Shown here: positions 21,409-32,330 of the stretch, piece by piece
Numbering within the stretch: the first letter of the stretch is position 1
How the letters are laid out: each line of letters begins with the position of its first letter
Origin: Bactericera cockerelli
Taxonomy: Eukaryota > Arthropoda > Insecta > Hemiptera > Triozidae
NCBI GenBank assembly: GCA_024516035.1
Contig: CM044956.1
Location: forward strand, 23,906,383 to 23,970,382
Reading direction: 5' to 3'
DNA length: 64,000 nucleotides
Notes under the pieces: model-generated
Database searches by the model: none
What the model saw: the letters and a program-made list of their open reading frames with translations, nothing else
What the model was told of the DNA's origin: nothing
Program-made: the position numbers and the translations under genes

Positions 21409-22165
21409 GTGAGTGATTCATGTTCATGACTTAGACTGAATTTTTTTTAGATAAAAATACAAAGAGAAACTGTGGTTCACATCTTCAATGCACTTTTTTG
21501 AGACCCAATGTGTGTAATAAAATAATTGGGTCTACCTATATACCCTATTTCATGTCTAGCTTCCCAGATAGCATGGAACCTTGCAGCGAGTGTCTGAGTC
21601 ACTATCAACATTGAAACACTCGCTGATTGAGATAGAAAAAACATTGATGCGCTGTTTCTGTGCTATTGACAGGGCAACGTTGATAGTGTGGTATTGCAGC
21701 AGTAGATGCAGTAGTGATCGAACCTTTCAAATTTGATACCTTCGATATTGTATCAGCACGGGCGATAGCAAATCAATACCTGATAGCAACACAGTCAAAT
21801 TCCCTACCCTAGCTTTTTTTAAATGGCGACGAAATCTTATTTTTCTTTCATAATAAAGTAAAATTTAGGTTGCATAATTATTCAATAATTTATTATTACA
21901 ATAAGTGCTAGGGTATCAAGTGTAACTTGAAATATCAGGTGATTACACATTACTTTCCTTTATACACCTGTGATCATGAAAGGAAATATAAATAAATGTA
22001 TTTCCTTAGGTATTGATATTTTGAAAAAACCCATTTTTGAGAAATCTAAAGTTCACCTTTGAGATAGGGAGGGTGGTTATGATTCATAATGAAATTTTAA
22101 GAATAAATCAACTTCATTTTCCAATTAAAAAAATGATAAAAATTCCTGTTCAATTCAAATTTCAG
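21409..22165 (+). other. Preb intron 2
   Basis: Intron between GTGAGT (21409) and TTTCAG (22165). The segment 21550-21810 is less AT-rich with GC-rich words, perhaps an old repeat, but I cannot match it within the window. Confidence 0.6.
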
Positions 22166-22284
22166 ATAGTCAGCATTGCAAAAGATGGCAAGGCATTTGT
22201 GTGGAATTGTAAGAACGGATCTTTGAGTAAAGAACTCACATGGAGAACTCCTGACAACATTAAATATGTGTTCAAGAGATGCAG
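22166..22284 (+). CDS. Preb: Preb (Sec12) exon 3, WD40 blade
   Basis: The acceptor is ATTTCAG and the donor CAG|GTACAC. It encodes IVSIAKDGKAFVWNCKNGSL, a WD-type strand (AFVW), and TPDNIKYVFKRC. It ends in phase 2, completing an Arg codon with exon 4. The continuation CRYGPVEDQP matches the family's conserved CR(F/Y)G.VPDQP segment, which confirms the join. Confidence 0.88.
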
Positions 22285-22707
22285 GTACACTTTTTCATCA
22301 TTCTTCCAAGCTCTTCCTTTTTACGACAAAACCTAATTTTTTTCCGAAATTCTGTTTTGGCAAACAGCATTCTATAAATTATTAAACTTAAAAAAATTAT
22401 ACTTCATAAAGTTCTTGTCAGAACTTGCCCACAGAACAAAACTGAACTTGTCAGAACAAGGTACAACACTTGGCCATCCCATAGTATCCCTCCCTCTATT
22501 GGCAAGAAGTGACACAATACTTCCCGTTCAACCTTTTAGGTACTGGGTCAACATGACTACAGCAGAAACATGACTTACAAACAACTGTGATCAAAAAATG
22601 ATTATTTTTTTTGGCTCAGGGAGTTCAATCCAGAATTGGTAAGCAAGCATCTTACCACTGAGCTAATTGTGTGATTCTGAATTGAATCCATTATAGTAAA
22701 TAAATAA

Positions 22708-22993
22708 ACGTGTTTCGTTGTGTTATTGTATCACAATTTTAGTGGGTAGCGCAGAATTATAGGACTTATCCATATCTTTAATATCCCAAAATATTATTTT
22801 TGCCTATAATTCCGCCACTGGTCGCTGCTAACATGAAAGCAGCTACTCATTTTTCCTCATGAGGTATGAGTGAACTCCAAACATCCAAGTACAGAGCAGA
22901 AAAAATCCTGCCCCGCTGGGCATCGAACCCAAGTCACCGTGCGTGCAATGCGGCAATGCCTAGCGCGCAAACTTACTCGGCCACGGTGACTAC
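22708..22993 (-). mobile_element. tRNA-derived SINE, family 1 (minus strand)
   Basis: It reads on the minus strand from TAGTCACCGTGGCCGAGTAA through a B box (GGGTTCGATGCCC) to GCGCTACCCACTAAAATTGT. It is full length and lies in Preb intron 3. Confidence 0.8.
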
Positions 22994-23345
22994 AAATTCA
23001 ATTCCATCATACTCATTATTATTATTATTTGGGAGGGAAAAATTTGCTCTTTCAAATGAAGCGCAGTTACGAAGGCGAATTTGAAAAAATGGTTTGCAGA
23101 TCCGGGCTGAAAATATCGTCAGTAATCTACCATTAACGGGTGTAAACGTTTTTTTGGTCCACCTTGTACGAGTATATGTACAATACAAATAATTATTATA
23201 AAAATGTAAAAAAAAAAAAAAAAATTGAAACAATATAAACAATCAAAAGAGAAATAAAATAGCCAAATATATACGTATGTCCTAATCTGTATATAATTAT
23301 CTATGATAAATATATACTCATCTGTTTCTTATCGTTATTTTTTAG

Positions 23346-23589
23346 ATACGGGCCAGTGGAGGACCAGCCCTCCAAGGCTCGGCTATTCACCCTGGCAAAC
23401 CCTGTCACCCCCAGCAAGCGCGCCGTGTCCTACCTGCAGGCTTGGGACCCTGACCTGGGCAGCCTGCGTGTCGCCAGGGGTCTCAGTGAGAACCTCTCTG
23501 CCCTGGCTGTCAGGGATGATGGGCGCTACGTGGCCGTGGGAACCATGTTCACTGGCTCTGTGTTTGTGTACATCGCGTTCAGTCTTCAG
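23346..23589 (+). CDS. Preb: Preb (Sec12) exon 4, WD40 blades with YIAFSLQ
   Basis: The acceptor is TTTTTAG and the donor CAG|GTGAGA. It encodes YGPVEDQPSKARLFTLANP, VSYLQAWDPDLGSLRVARGL, LSALAVRDDGRYVAVGTM and FTGSVFVYIAFSLQ. The GS(V/I)xxYIAFSLQ ending is a strong PREB signature. The exon is markedly GC-rich against AT-rich introns. Its last ~40 bases plus the donor are the apparent source of the 58-bp tandem array that starts 515 bp downstream. Confidence 0.92.
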
Positions 23590-23691
23590 GTGAGAATAAT
23601 AAATGTTTTTATTTGTTTAATGATAACTGTGGAAGTTTTTTAAGGGTGTTTTACCCTTTCGAAGACTCGGAAAAACACCAAAGAGATTATG

Positions 23692-23961
23692 AATAATATC
23701 ACCTTATTTGTACTGCCCGATTAGAACTAATGAGTTCTAATCCCATCGGGAAGTCCCATCTGTCCCGGTTAGCTGAGTGGTAAAGGCGGCACTCTGTGAA
23801 TCCAGAAGTTCCAGAGGTCGTGGGTTCGAAACCCAGCCGGGACATGACAAGTTATCCTCCCATTTGGGATTTTTACCACATAATAATATGTCTTGGGCTT
23901 ACTGTTGGAATAATGGGACTTAAATAGTCCTTATCGGGCAGTATAAATAAGGCGATATTAT
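23692..23961. mobile_element. Retroposon/MITE with tRNA-like core in Preb intron 4
   Basis: It is flanked by ~29-bp inverted repeats: AATAATATCACCTTATTTGT plus ACTGCCCGA on the left, the inverse with two mismatches on the right. The core at 23762-23843 is 82 nt with a perfect 7-bp acceptor stem (GTCCCGG/CCGGGAC), a D-arm like GCTGAGTGGTAAAGGC and a T-loop GGGTTCGAAACCC. A long-arm (Ser/Leu-class) tRNA is suggested. The anticodon stem does not fold well and an (ATT)n tail follows, so I call it a tRNA-derived element rather than a working tRNA gene. Confidence 0.55.
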
Positions 23962-24103
23962 TATTATTATTCCAGCAGTAAGCCAAAGACGTACTGTGGG
24001 CAAAATCCCCAATGGAAAGACAACTTGTTTTGTACCGTCTAGGTTTCGAAACCGCGATGTGGATTACCAATCAGACACCTTGAACAATGAGCTATCGGCA
24101 TAA

Positions 24104-25152
24104 TGGGTGTGTGTTCAGTACATCGCGTTCAGTATATAGGTGAGAAGTAGACAGAACATACTGGGTGTGTGTTCAGTACATCGCGTTCAGTATATGGGTG
24201 AGAAGTAGACAGAACATACTGGGTGTGTGTTCAGTACATCGCGTTCAGTATATGGGTGAGAAGTAGACAGAACATACTGGGTGTGTGTTCAGTACATCGC
24301 GTTCAGTATATGGGTGAGAAGTAGACAGAACATACTGGGTGTGTGTTCAGTACATCGCGTTCAGTATATGGGTGAGAAGTAGACAGAACATACTGGGTGT
24401 GTGTTCAGTACATCGCGTTCAGTATATGGGTGAGAAGTAGACAGAACATACTGGGTGTGTGTTCAGTACATCGCGTTCAGTATATGGGTGAGAAGTAGAC
24501 AGAACATACTGGGTGTGTGTTCAGTACATCGCGTTCAGTATATGGGTGAGAAGTAGACAGAACATACTGGGTGTGTGTTCAGTACATCGCGTTCAGTATA
24601 TGGGTGAGAAGTAGACAGAACATACTGGGTGTGTGTTCAGTACATCGCGTTCAGTATATGGGTGAGAAGTAGACAGAACATACTGGGTGTGTGTTCAGTA
24701 CATCGCGTTCAGTATATGGGTGAGAAGTAGACAGAACATACTGGGTGTGTGTTCAGTACATCGCGTTCAGTATATGGTGAGAAGTAGACAGAACATACTG
24801 GGTGTGTGTTCAGTACATCGCGTTCAGTATATGGGTGAGAAGTAGACAGAACATACTGGGTGTGTGTTCAGTACATCGCGTTCAGTATATGGGTGAGAAG
24901 TAGACAGAACATACTGGGTGTGTGTTCAGTACATCGCGTTCAGTATATGGGTGAGAAGTAGACAGAACATACTGGGTGTGTGTTCAGTACATCGCGTTCA
25001 GTATATGGGTGAGAAGTAGACAGAACATACTGGGTGTGTGTTCAGTACATCGCGTTCAGTATATGGGTGAGAAGTAGACAGAACATACTGGGTGTGTGTT
25101 CAGTACATCGCGTTCAGTATATGGGTGAGAAGTAGACAGAACATACTGGGTG
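24104..25152 (+). repeat. 58-bp tandem array, ~18 copies, in Preb intron 4
   Basis: The unit reads TGGGTGTGTGTTCAGTACAT, CGCGTTCAGTATATGGGTGA, GAAGTAGACAGAACATAC. The period is 58 bp, with one 57-bp unit near 24770 and a variant first unit (ATATAGGTGAG). Units are otherwise almost identical. GTACATCGCGTTCAGT is identical to Preb exon 4 just before its splice donor, and GTGAGAA matches the donor itself, so each unit is a diverged copy of that exon-intron junction. Confidence 0.95.
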
Positions 25153-25981
25153 AACGCGGGAGATTTACACAACATGTGGCTGGTATTCTTTTATACTTTC
25201 AGATGAAAAAACTGGTGAGTGGAAAAAATCATTTGATTCTTTATGGTTCAATTATTATTTTTTATAATATATTCAAGAGGTTTGAAATTAATAGAATAAT
25301 AAAAAAAAATACAATTTATTGAAAAGGGTACGGCGTTCGAGGGATATGATAAAAAAGAACTTGTTGTTGTTTTTGTTGTTGTAACCAGCTTGGCTACAGC
25401 TGGGGGAGTGATGGACTACAGCAAACTTGAGTGGGAAAGTTAGCTTTTTCTGAACCACATATTTTTATGCGCGATCAACCATCTTGAGAGCTTGGGCTTC
25501 TAATTTATAGCCATTAAATTCTTGGGAAACTGCAAGCTAGCCTGGCTTGTTAGGGTTGGCTAGTCCGTTCTCTGTTTATAGTTCTCTAGCAAGAAAAAAG
25601 GACTTGTCATAGGATTCAGTATTGTGAAGAGATTTATACAATCGTGTCTGCCTGGAACTAATAGTTATAATAGAATTGAGGCCATTCAGTGACAAGGACA
25701 TTACTTTAAAAAGTAGGGAGAAAATTAGGATTTTAAGTAGGTCTATAAAGGTTTCACAATAGTAAAAAGTCAAATTGGACCTTGTATCCAAACCTCGACC
25801 TGTAAAATTGAGCACATTTCGTAAAGTTCCTAACAGGCTTCTTTTTTGTGCTCCTTACAGCACGGAGGCAAAGCTGTTATGTAACACAAAATGAAATCCT
25901 ACAACTGCTTACAGCTGTATTGATAATGTCTGTCCTCTACACAGACGATTCTTATGCAATGCTCATGTTCTCAGAAAAATA
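25153..25981 (+). other. Preb intron 4, right part
   Basis: Intronic DNA between the 58-bp array and the CT microsatellite. I recognise no gene or repeat. Confidence 0.45.
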
Positions 25982-26021
<40 letters not shown>

Positions 26022-26048
26022 TCTCTCTCCCTCTCTCTCTCTCTCTCC

Positions 26049-26122
<74 letters not shown>
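25982..26122. repeat. (CT)n microsatellite
   Basis: About 140 bp of nearly pure TC/CT with occasional CCC interruptions, then a short (AC)n. The long open frames across it are artefacts of the repeat. Confidence 0.97.
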
Positions 26123-26126
<4 letters not shown>

Positions 26127-26461
26127 ACACACACATATGCATGAGCTTACGAAGAAAATATCAAAAATGTCAGAAATTGATGTTTAAAATATGTATGTGT
26201 TAGATCACCATTAAATGCGATTTTTTTACATGTCAATGAACATCTAAATGTATGACCTCTTTGCGCCCAATGTCCTCGTAAGAAGACATTTATTTTATAG
26301 CCCAAGCTTAAATTTTATACTACCAAGTAGCATCAAATGTTTGTCCTCGGGTGAGGACACCGGTCACTTTGTACTACAAAACAAAAAAAGGTGTTGGGCG
26401 CGAAGAGGATAAGAAGCCGTTTCACTCTGTGAGAGCATTAACACCACTGGTCTCCCCCCAG

Positions 26462-26627
26462 CCCCTCCTGCACGTCCCCCAAGCCCACAACATGTTCGTC
26501 ACGGGACTCGAGTTCCTGCCCGCGCTGCCCAAAGCCTTCAGCTCAACCGTCAACTCCACCAGTGAGGCCTCAGTACTGAGCATCTCGGTGGATAACAAAG
26601 TGCTCCTGCACAGCGTGCCGCATAGGT
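26462..26627 (+). CDS. Preb: Preb (Sec12) exon 5, last WD40 blade
   Basis: The acceptor is CCCCCAG. It encodes PLLHVPQAHNMFVTGLEFLP, then ALPKAFSS..., SEASVLSISVDNKVLLHSVP and HR. The motif AHxxxVTxLxFLP followed by LSISVDNK (human: SVAVDS) places it as the last blade. Two donors are possible. GTAAGT at 26628 is chosen because it is a perfect consensus and keeps exon 6 in frame (phase 1, completing a Cys codon). The overlapping GTGTAA at 26626 would give a frameshift. Confidence 0.88.
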
Positions 26628-26739
26628 GTAAGTACCATAGCCAGCCTGGTTGACACAAACCTTGGAAAACAATCAATTTTGATCCAAGTCTAATTCACGA
26701 CATCACACAATACATACGACTGTCCCTACCTGTTCCTCC

Positions 26740-26890
26740 AGCTCTGACAGACTCTGTCGAGAGCGCTGATTCTCTACTAAGTTACCTTAAGACAATTAAG
26801 CTGTACACCCAAGTATAAACACCAGAAGAATCGGCGTGAACGACCTGTCCAAAGTGTCTAGTAACAGTGTTAAAGCGCCTAATAGAAAAA
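26740..26890 (+). mobile_element. 3' UTR of the Jockey/R1-like LINE
   Basis: GAATCGGCGTGAACGACC and TTAAAGCGCCTAATAGAAAA match the 3' UTR at 2900-2950 (GATCGGCACGAACGACC, TTAAAGTGCCCAACAGGAAA). It ends in an A run. It is 5'-truncated and lies in Preb intron 5. Confidence 0.6.
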
Positions 26891-27039
26891 AAATTCACGA
26901 CATGTAAAACCAGAAAACTGGCCAGCTATCAAGCAGGGAACATCAAAATTGAAAGTTCCCTGAAATTTTAAATACCGAGTTAAGAAATTAATGTTCTCAA
27001 TTTAAGTTCATAATGAAACACAATAAACATACCCTGGAC

Positions 27040-27195
27040 ACGGAAGCAGTCCAAGACACTGGTTCTGGGCGTTTAAGACTTCGTGATGCTATGCATTTCG
27101 GCCCAACCCAGGCTGGGTGAGGTTCCTACAAATGGAGTGTAACACCTCCGTCGTGATATGACCATGCAGTTGAAAGCTACGTTAAATCTAAAATT
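27040..27195 (+). mobile_element. Degenerate 5S-derived SINE copy
   Basis: GGCTGGGTGAGGTTCCTACA, the CCTCCGTCGTGATATGACCA segment and GCAGTTGAAAGCTACGTTAA match the body at 58780-58890. The 5S-like head is too diverged to align. It immediately precedes the mariner at 27213. Confidence 0.55.
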
Positions 27196-27328
27196 AAAAA
27201 AAAATATATATACAGGGTGATTCAGAAAAGTACCGTCAAACGTTAATCACATATTCTATGGGCTAGTTAAGGAGGGGTCAACTCTATAAAAGAAAGTGCG
27301 CAAATGCCTCCTTAAGCCGAAATAAGAT

Positions 27329-27421
27329 TTACAACAAATGTTCCACATGGGCTCCTCTGGCTTCAATGCAGACCTCCATACGCCTTCGAAAAGATTGACG
27401 AACACGTTCAAATATTCCAGG
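27329..27421 (-). pseudogene. Mariner transposase C-terminal remnant
   Basis: It encodes PGIFERVRQSFRRRMEVCIE then ARGAHVEHLL and a stop. This is the C-terminus typical of insect DD41D mariner transposases (RVRQS...RC..CI...G.HFEHLL). The catalytic part is gone. Confidence 0.75.
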
Positions 27422-27961
27422 TGTATTTCTTTGTTAAATAATGAATTGGCTGAAAATTCTTGTTCTAAAATTGTATGCTAGTTGCATAGGTTTCAAAACT
27501 TAATGCGGTTTTAAAATCTTCAATTTCAATTTTCAAGCGTTTGTGTTGGTTTGAGAAAAAAATTATTCAGAACATTTTTGTAGACAATGACAGACGTTTT
27601 AATAGGGTGAAAACCAAATTCAATTACAAGCAACAACTAAAAAGTTAGAAACTTTTTTCTACCATCTGACCCTCCTTACATTGGAATGGTGTTAAATTTT
27701 GTGCAAAAAGAAAGGTGCTATCTAGTATTGAGAGTGATTTTTGACATTTTCATGTCTTTGCTCTGGCACATAACCAAAATTATGTAACGAAATTATGTAA
27801 CGAAATTATGTAACGAAATATTAAATTATAAAAAGAGAGAAGAGAAAAAGTATGTGTCATGCGCACAATACGAAATTTGGTCAGTTAAGTTTTAGACCTT
27901 GAATAGTAAAGATGAAAATGTCCCAATGGTTGCAGACTCGTATGCAAGCGTTTTTGCGTAG

Positions 27962-28050
27962 TAGTCACTGTGGCAGAGTGAGTTAGCGCGCTAGGCATTG
28001 CACACATGGTGACCTGGGTTCGATTCCCAGCGGGGGAGGATTTTTTTTTA
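27962..28050 (+). mobile_element. SINE family 1, head only
   Basis: TAGTCACTGTGGCAGAGTGA through the B box GGTTCGATTCCC, then a T run; the 3' body is missing. It is nested in the mariner. Confidence 0.7.
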
Positions 28051-28539
28051 CCACATTGCGATATCCCAAATAGGTAAGCCGTAAAATGAAAATTTCGATT
28101 GTTTAAAAACACCTTAAGGGGCGTGTACCTCCGTTAGGAGGCATTTGCGCACTTTCTTTTATAGAGTTGACCCCTCCTTAACTAGCCCATAGAATATGTG
28201 GTTAACGTTTGACGGTACTTTTCTGAATCACCCTGTATATATATATATATATATGATATATATATTTCGTGTATGACCTATAAGTCCAGGACTCTAATTT
28301 CTTGATGATTTCTTTATGAAAACAACGCTAATCAACAAAGGTTTGGCGGCGCGCAATTTAGCAACAATCGACTTTTTCTAACCATTGAGTTGTATGTAGA
28401 TAGGTATTTTTTCCGTAAGTTATCGAAAGGAGCTATCACACATAGAGAATAGTGGCTGGGAGCATAGGGATTTTGAACTCTTCCTCCTAGTGTAAAATCA
28501 ACTTTGACCAATATGTACACGTATTTATTCTCTCCCCAG

Positions 28540-28625
28540 GTACCATATCACTCCGATCTGCCTTGCTGCTGGTGTTCCTAGTGGCTCTCTGTACCTTTGC
28601 CCTCATCACTGCTCTGGAGCTCTGA
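28540..28625 (+). CDS. Preb: Preb (Sec12) exon 6, C-terminal membrane anchor
   Basis: The acceptor is CTCCCCAG. It encodes (C)TISLRSALLLVFLVALC, TFALITALEL and a TGA stop at 28623. The ~22-residue hydrophobic segment at the extreme C-terminus is the single ER transmembrane anchor of Sec12/PREB, leaving the WD40 propeller in the cytosol. The reading frame is fixed by the phase-1 join with exon 5. Confidence 0.88.
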
Positions 28626-28793
28626 GTACCTCACATTCTACTTGCAATTATTCCATTCTAAGCGGGTCATTGTATACGCGATTCAGTAAATGTGTACTGA
28701 GAATCTAGATAATTTTTCAAAAGCTTGTCCTTCCTTGAGTAAGGATAGAACAGTTCATAGACACCCATGCGTAAAATCAAATCTCAATGCTTC

Positions 28794-28799
28794 AATAAA
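28794..28799 (+). promoter_or_regulatory. Poly(A) signal of Preb
   Basis: AATAAA 169 bases after the stop codon; no earlier canonical hexamer is seen in the 3' UTR. Confidence 0.55.
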
Positions 28800-29124
28800 C
28801 ATTGGAGGAGCTAATCGCAAGTGAGTCTGGAAGCTATAGCTTCGAATGAGGAAAAACAATTGAAATGTTTTGGTGATTTATAGAGTGTAGACGACAAGAA
28901 ATTTTGAAACGTTTGTATTGCTGTGATGCCACTAAATTGAACTTTTTTATCACTAAAGAATAAAATTCTATCCGATTTTGCACTGGGTTTTTGTAGAACA
29001 TTCCTCGAGTTTGAATATGATGAGTTCTCAATTGGCTGACAGTAAAATTTCAGGCAGTCAGTTACAGGCCTATTGGTCTTGTGCTGGGCCGACATGAGAG
29101 ATCTCTTTAATTTTAAAAAGTTTT

Positions 29125-29255
29125 AGGGCGGAATTAATAGACGTTTTTGTAATACCTCTTGGGCGGTAAGTCACGGATTGCGTACTGTGTAAGATAGGGA
29201 AAACCGACGCTTAGCAATGACTTGAGTTATAGAATTTGTTAATTAATTTCGCCCT
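29125..29255. mobile_element. ~131-bp MITE, copy 1
   Basis: AGGGCGGAATTAATAGACG at the left and its approximate inverse (AATTAATTTCGCCCT) at the right. A closely related copy lies at 31843-31973. Both share GGATT(G/A)CGTACTGTGTAA and AGATAGGGAAAACCGACGCT. Confidence 0.75.
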
Positions 29256-29330
29256 TATTTTTAATCCCAATCAGTGCAGAGATTTTATCATCCATTTGAA
29301 ATTAAGATCTGTCGGGATGAAAGGACTAAA

Positions 29331-29455
29331 AGTCCCATATCATCATCATAGGGTGGCGTCATCGTGAACAGTAGCCAGACAGTGGAGGAATGACTCAGCA
29401 CTTCTACCACTGTTTTTACAAGAAGGCTAATAATTGACAAGGGCCCCCAAAACCA
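29331..29455 (+). repeat. Interspersed repeat, copy 1 (GGGTGGCGTCATCGTGA)
   Basis: About 125 bp nearly identical to 49310-49430, including CAGACAGTGGAGGAATGACT and AGGCTAATAATTGACAAGGG. A partial relative lies near 40345. The class is unknown. Confidence 0.7.
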
Positions 29456-29505
29456 AGCCAAGTCCCATATCTGGGCAGTAAAATTATCGTTGAACGTCTA
29501 CTATT

Positions 29506-29862
29506 CTTCTTCTTCTTTTACTCTGTCCCATCCCGCTCAAGCAGGGTCGACGTTGTTCAACCTCATGGTTGAGGTTGATTGGTTTTGGCACATTTTTTAC
29601 GGCTGGATGCCCTTCCTAACGCCAACGATTCTATTTGATTTAACGTCCTGGATTAGGACGGGGGTTTTACCCTCCATTCGCTGGGAATCGTACCAGCTAC
29701 CCACATTAACCTCACCCAGCCTGGGTAGGGCCGGAAATGGCAGCCTCACGTGTTTGGATGGAACAGAATTTTCTTCGAAAAGTCTGCCCCAGCCGGGAGT
29801 TGAACTCGGGAACTCTGGACTACGGGCAGTAGTCACAACCATTACGCCACGGAGGCACGGAG
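29506..29862 (-). mobile_element. SINE family 2, full length, with 17-bp target duplication
   Basis: On the minus strand the head is tRNA-like (GCCTCCGTGGCGTAATGG, B box GAGTTCAACTCCC). The body leads to a 3' tail AACGTCGACCCTGCTTGAGC, GGGATGGGACAGAGTAAAAG, (AAG)n. The flanking duplication GTTGAACGTCTACTATT occurs at 29489-29505 and 29863-29879, proving retroposition. The tail matches the LINE 3' end at 62880-62930. Confidence 0.85.
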
Positions 29863-30139
29863 GTTGAACGTCTACTATTATGTATATTTATTATTTTATA
29901 ATTTGATCTGATCTGCTGATACCTTGTTACTTTTTCTATTTAATTTTGAAGTGTTTTGGTTTGTTGAGTGCCTTAAAATAATGTAAGATATAGATTACCA
30001 TTCGTATCCCAGTGGTGATCATATTGGTTTTGGGGCCCGGGTGCATCTCCCGCCTGTTAAGAAAATTTCTACTTTTTTTTAAAATGAACATTTATTCAAA
30101 GAGAGGTCTATAATAATCGAAGTCCTTGCCCCTCTACTT

Positions 30140-30330
30140 TCTACTTTGGATGTCCGCGGTTCACTCATTCCTCGCGAGAAAATATGATTTGCTACTATAC
30201 GAGTATTTGTGAGTACAATCAGTTGTGGCATGACTATTATGATATTAAATAATTTGTGAATCGAAAGAAAATGAGTAACTTCTTGTAAAGCTGATTGAGG
30301 TACCCTCCCATTAAAGTTGTGTTTAAAGTA
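30140..30330 (+). mobile_element. Degenerate SINE family 1 body
   Basis: TTGGATGTCCGCGGTTCACT and later ACCCTCCCATTAAAGTTGTG resemble the body and end of the SINE at 4140-4310. No head is seen. Confidence 0.4.
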
Positions 30331-31842
30331 TAGTTTTTGTGTGTTATTATGATAACACACAAAAACTATACATTTTACTTCTTCTTTTGAATCTGCAAGT
30401 TAATCTCATTGCAGTAGCATTATAATAAAATTAATGCTTCATTTTCTTTACCAATGGAATGGATCACTTATACCTATTTTTTATTGACTCTATAGAAAGT
30501 CATTTTGTCATATTCATAATGCTTTTCTAAGAGCTGGCGGATTGCAAAAATTAAGTCATTTGTCGATCTTCCCGGTCTGTAGCCATCAAGCCATACTGTT
30601 CTTCATTTAATTTCTCTTCTATAACAGGTCTTATTCTTCTTTCAATTTTACTACGAACGTAAACTTGAGAACTTGAGATGTTAATGCGATTCCACGATAG
30701 ATTGAGCATTAAATTTCCTGTTACTTCCTTTCTTATATATTGGTATAATAATTCCTTTCTTCCATTCTTCTGGAACTATTCCGTTTTACCAAATTGTTTG
30801 GAATAATCCAAACAATTACCAACTAAACCTGAGTTTTTTATCATTTCATCTGTGATTTCTTAGGTTCCTGTTTTTCATATTTCCATACATAATCAATGTC
30901 ATTCCAACTAAAATCTTCATCAAAAGGTGAGCGATAAACGTGTCCCAGAACACGATGAAATCCTTGGAAGAAAAAAAGCCTCAAAAGAACGTGTAGACTG
31001 AAAAATTTAAATACGTATCCGCTTTTTTCCGATTCGGCAACTTTAAAAGGCTTTTTAAGGTCTTTCGCGTTTTTTTTATGGCGGAAATGTCTTTTTCGCG
31101 TATATTTACTTATGACTTTGTAATTAACTATTTTTTTCCATTTGCAAGTGATCCATTGTAAAGAGAGCTGATAGCAATTTTCGACTTTGTATAGCTATTT
31201 ATGTTCCATAATAAATTATGAACCTTACTACTACTTGTTTTTGAATGCATAGTAAGAGGTTGTTTCTGAATGAAAATAGAAAATTAAAAGTATAGAATTT
31301 TAACATATCATTTGTAAAATTAACGAATTAATTAAATTACAAAAGTCAGTAGTTTAAGTTTCATATATTTCCATTTATTTTTGAAAGAATTAATTAGGTT
31401 TTAGATGTTTTGTGCGTTTGGAATTATATTTTTCAATTGAAAAATATTCAGTATAAACAAATTATATCGAACTATAATTCTAGATTTTAATAATATATTT
31501 TTTAGATTACTAGCTAGTTACCTACCTAAAAATTTGTTGGTATTAAAAAGTCAAATAAATTTTGTATTGAAATATTTTAAAATAGGTTTATTTATTTTTA
31601 ATTTCATCACTCAGATTTATACACGTTACAAATTAATAGAAAGAGACTTTTTGTAATATAGTTCTACTAGGTGCTTAAATCTTAAATATTAGAAATATTC
31701 ATATTTTAATTGGATTGAATCAGGAAAACTTCTTCTAAAACTTGAGTAAAAAAAAAGAAAAGAAATAAAAAAAAATGCAAAGTTTTCAGTTTTAAAATTA
31801 AAATAGAAGGGGTAGTTGTCTGATTTCATTATTAAAAAATTC
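30331..31842. other. AT-rich intergenic, nothing recognised
   Basis: There is a 20-bp hairpin (ACACACAAAAACTATA around 30330-30372). The segment 30500-30950 resembles degraded minus-strand LINE reverse-transcriptase DNA in feel, but no frame is long enough to support it. Confidence 0.35.
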
Positions 31843-31973
31843 AAGGCGAAATTAATGGACGTTTTTGTAATACCTCTGTGGCGCTAAGTCACGGATTACG
31901 TACTGTGTAAGATAGGGAAAACCGACGCTTAACAATGACTTATGTTATCGATGTTGTCTATTAATTTTGCCCT
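31843..31973. mobile_element. ~131-bp MITE, copy 2
   Basis: Second copy of the element at 29125, about 85-90% identical by eye, in the same orientation. Confidence 0.75.
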
Positions 31974-32124
31974 AAATGACAAATCACTTTTTATTTTGAA
32001 AGATATTTAAAAGTCACCAAGATACTTTTGATTTACATTTGTATGAGAAGAAGAAAATTAATTATACAAGGTGTACAAGTTTTTTTATAGAAATTTTCAG
32101 AATCAATTGTAAGGGACACTCTAA

Positions 32125-32330
32125 GGGCCTAATTATAAAACAGGATTAGTTAATCTTAGTGGACACTATCCCTTCACCTTGACAACTGTAGAGGTCATAT
32201 ATTATCTAAGCCCGGCTTTGTAGCGTATATTAACTCTGTGGCCAGCCTTCGTGACGGAAAATACCTATCGGTCAGCTGATAAAATCGAAGGGTCGGCTTG
32301 GATTTACTAATCCAGTTTCATAATAAACCT
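32125..32330. mobile_element. MITE with ~30-bp inverted ends
   Basis: GGGCCTAATTATAAAACAGG at the left and the inverse of GGTTTATTATGAAACTGGAT at the right, 206 bp in all. The left half recurs at 62980-63090 (GGGCCGAATTATGAAACAGG). Confidence 0.65.

Larger units (their letters stand above)
27213..28235. mobile_element. Non-autonomous mariner (DD41D type), ~1.0 kb
   Basis: Inverted repeats of about 100 bp begin CAGGGTGATTCAGAAAAGTA and are flanked by TA on both sides. Inside are a minus-strand transposase C-terminal remnant (27329-27421) and a SINE head (27962). It lies in Preb intron 5. Confidence 0.8.

Noticed and set aside
21550..21810. Possible SINE in Preb intron 2
   Set aside because: GC-richer and repeat-like in feel, but I found no second copy, boxes, tail or target duplication.
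25848..26187. Long Ser/Leu and Glu/Arg ORFs on both strands
   Set aside because: They are translations of a (CT)n microsatellite.
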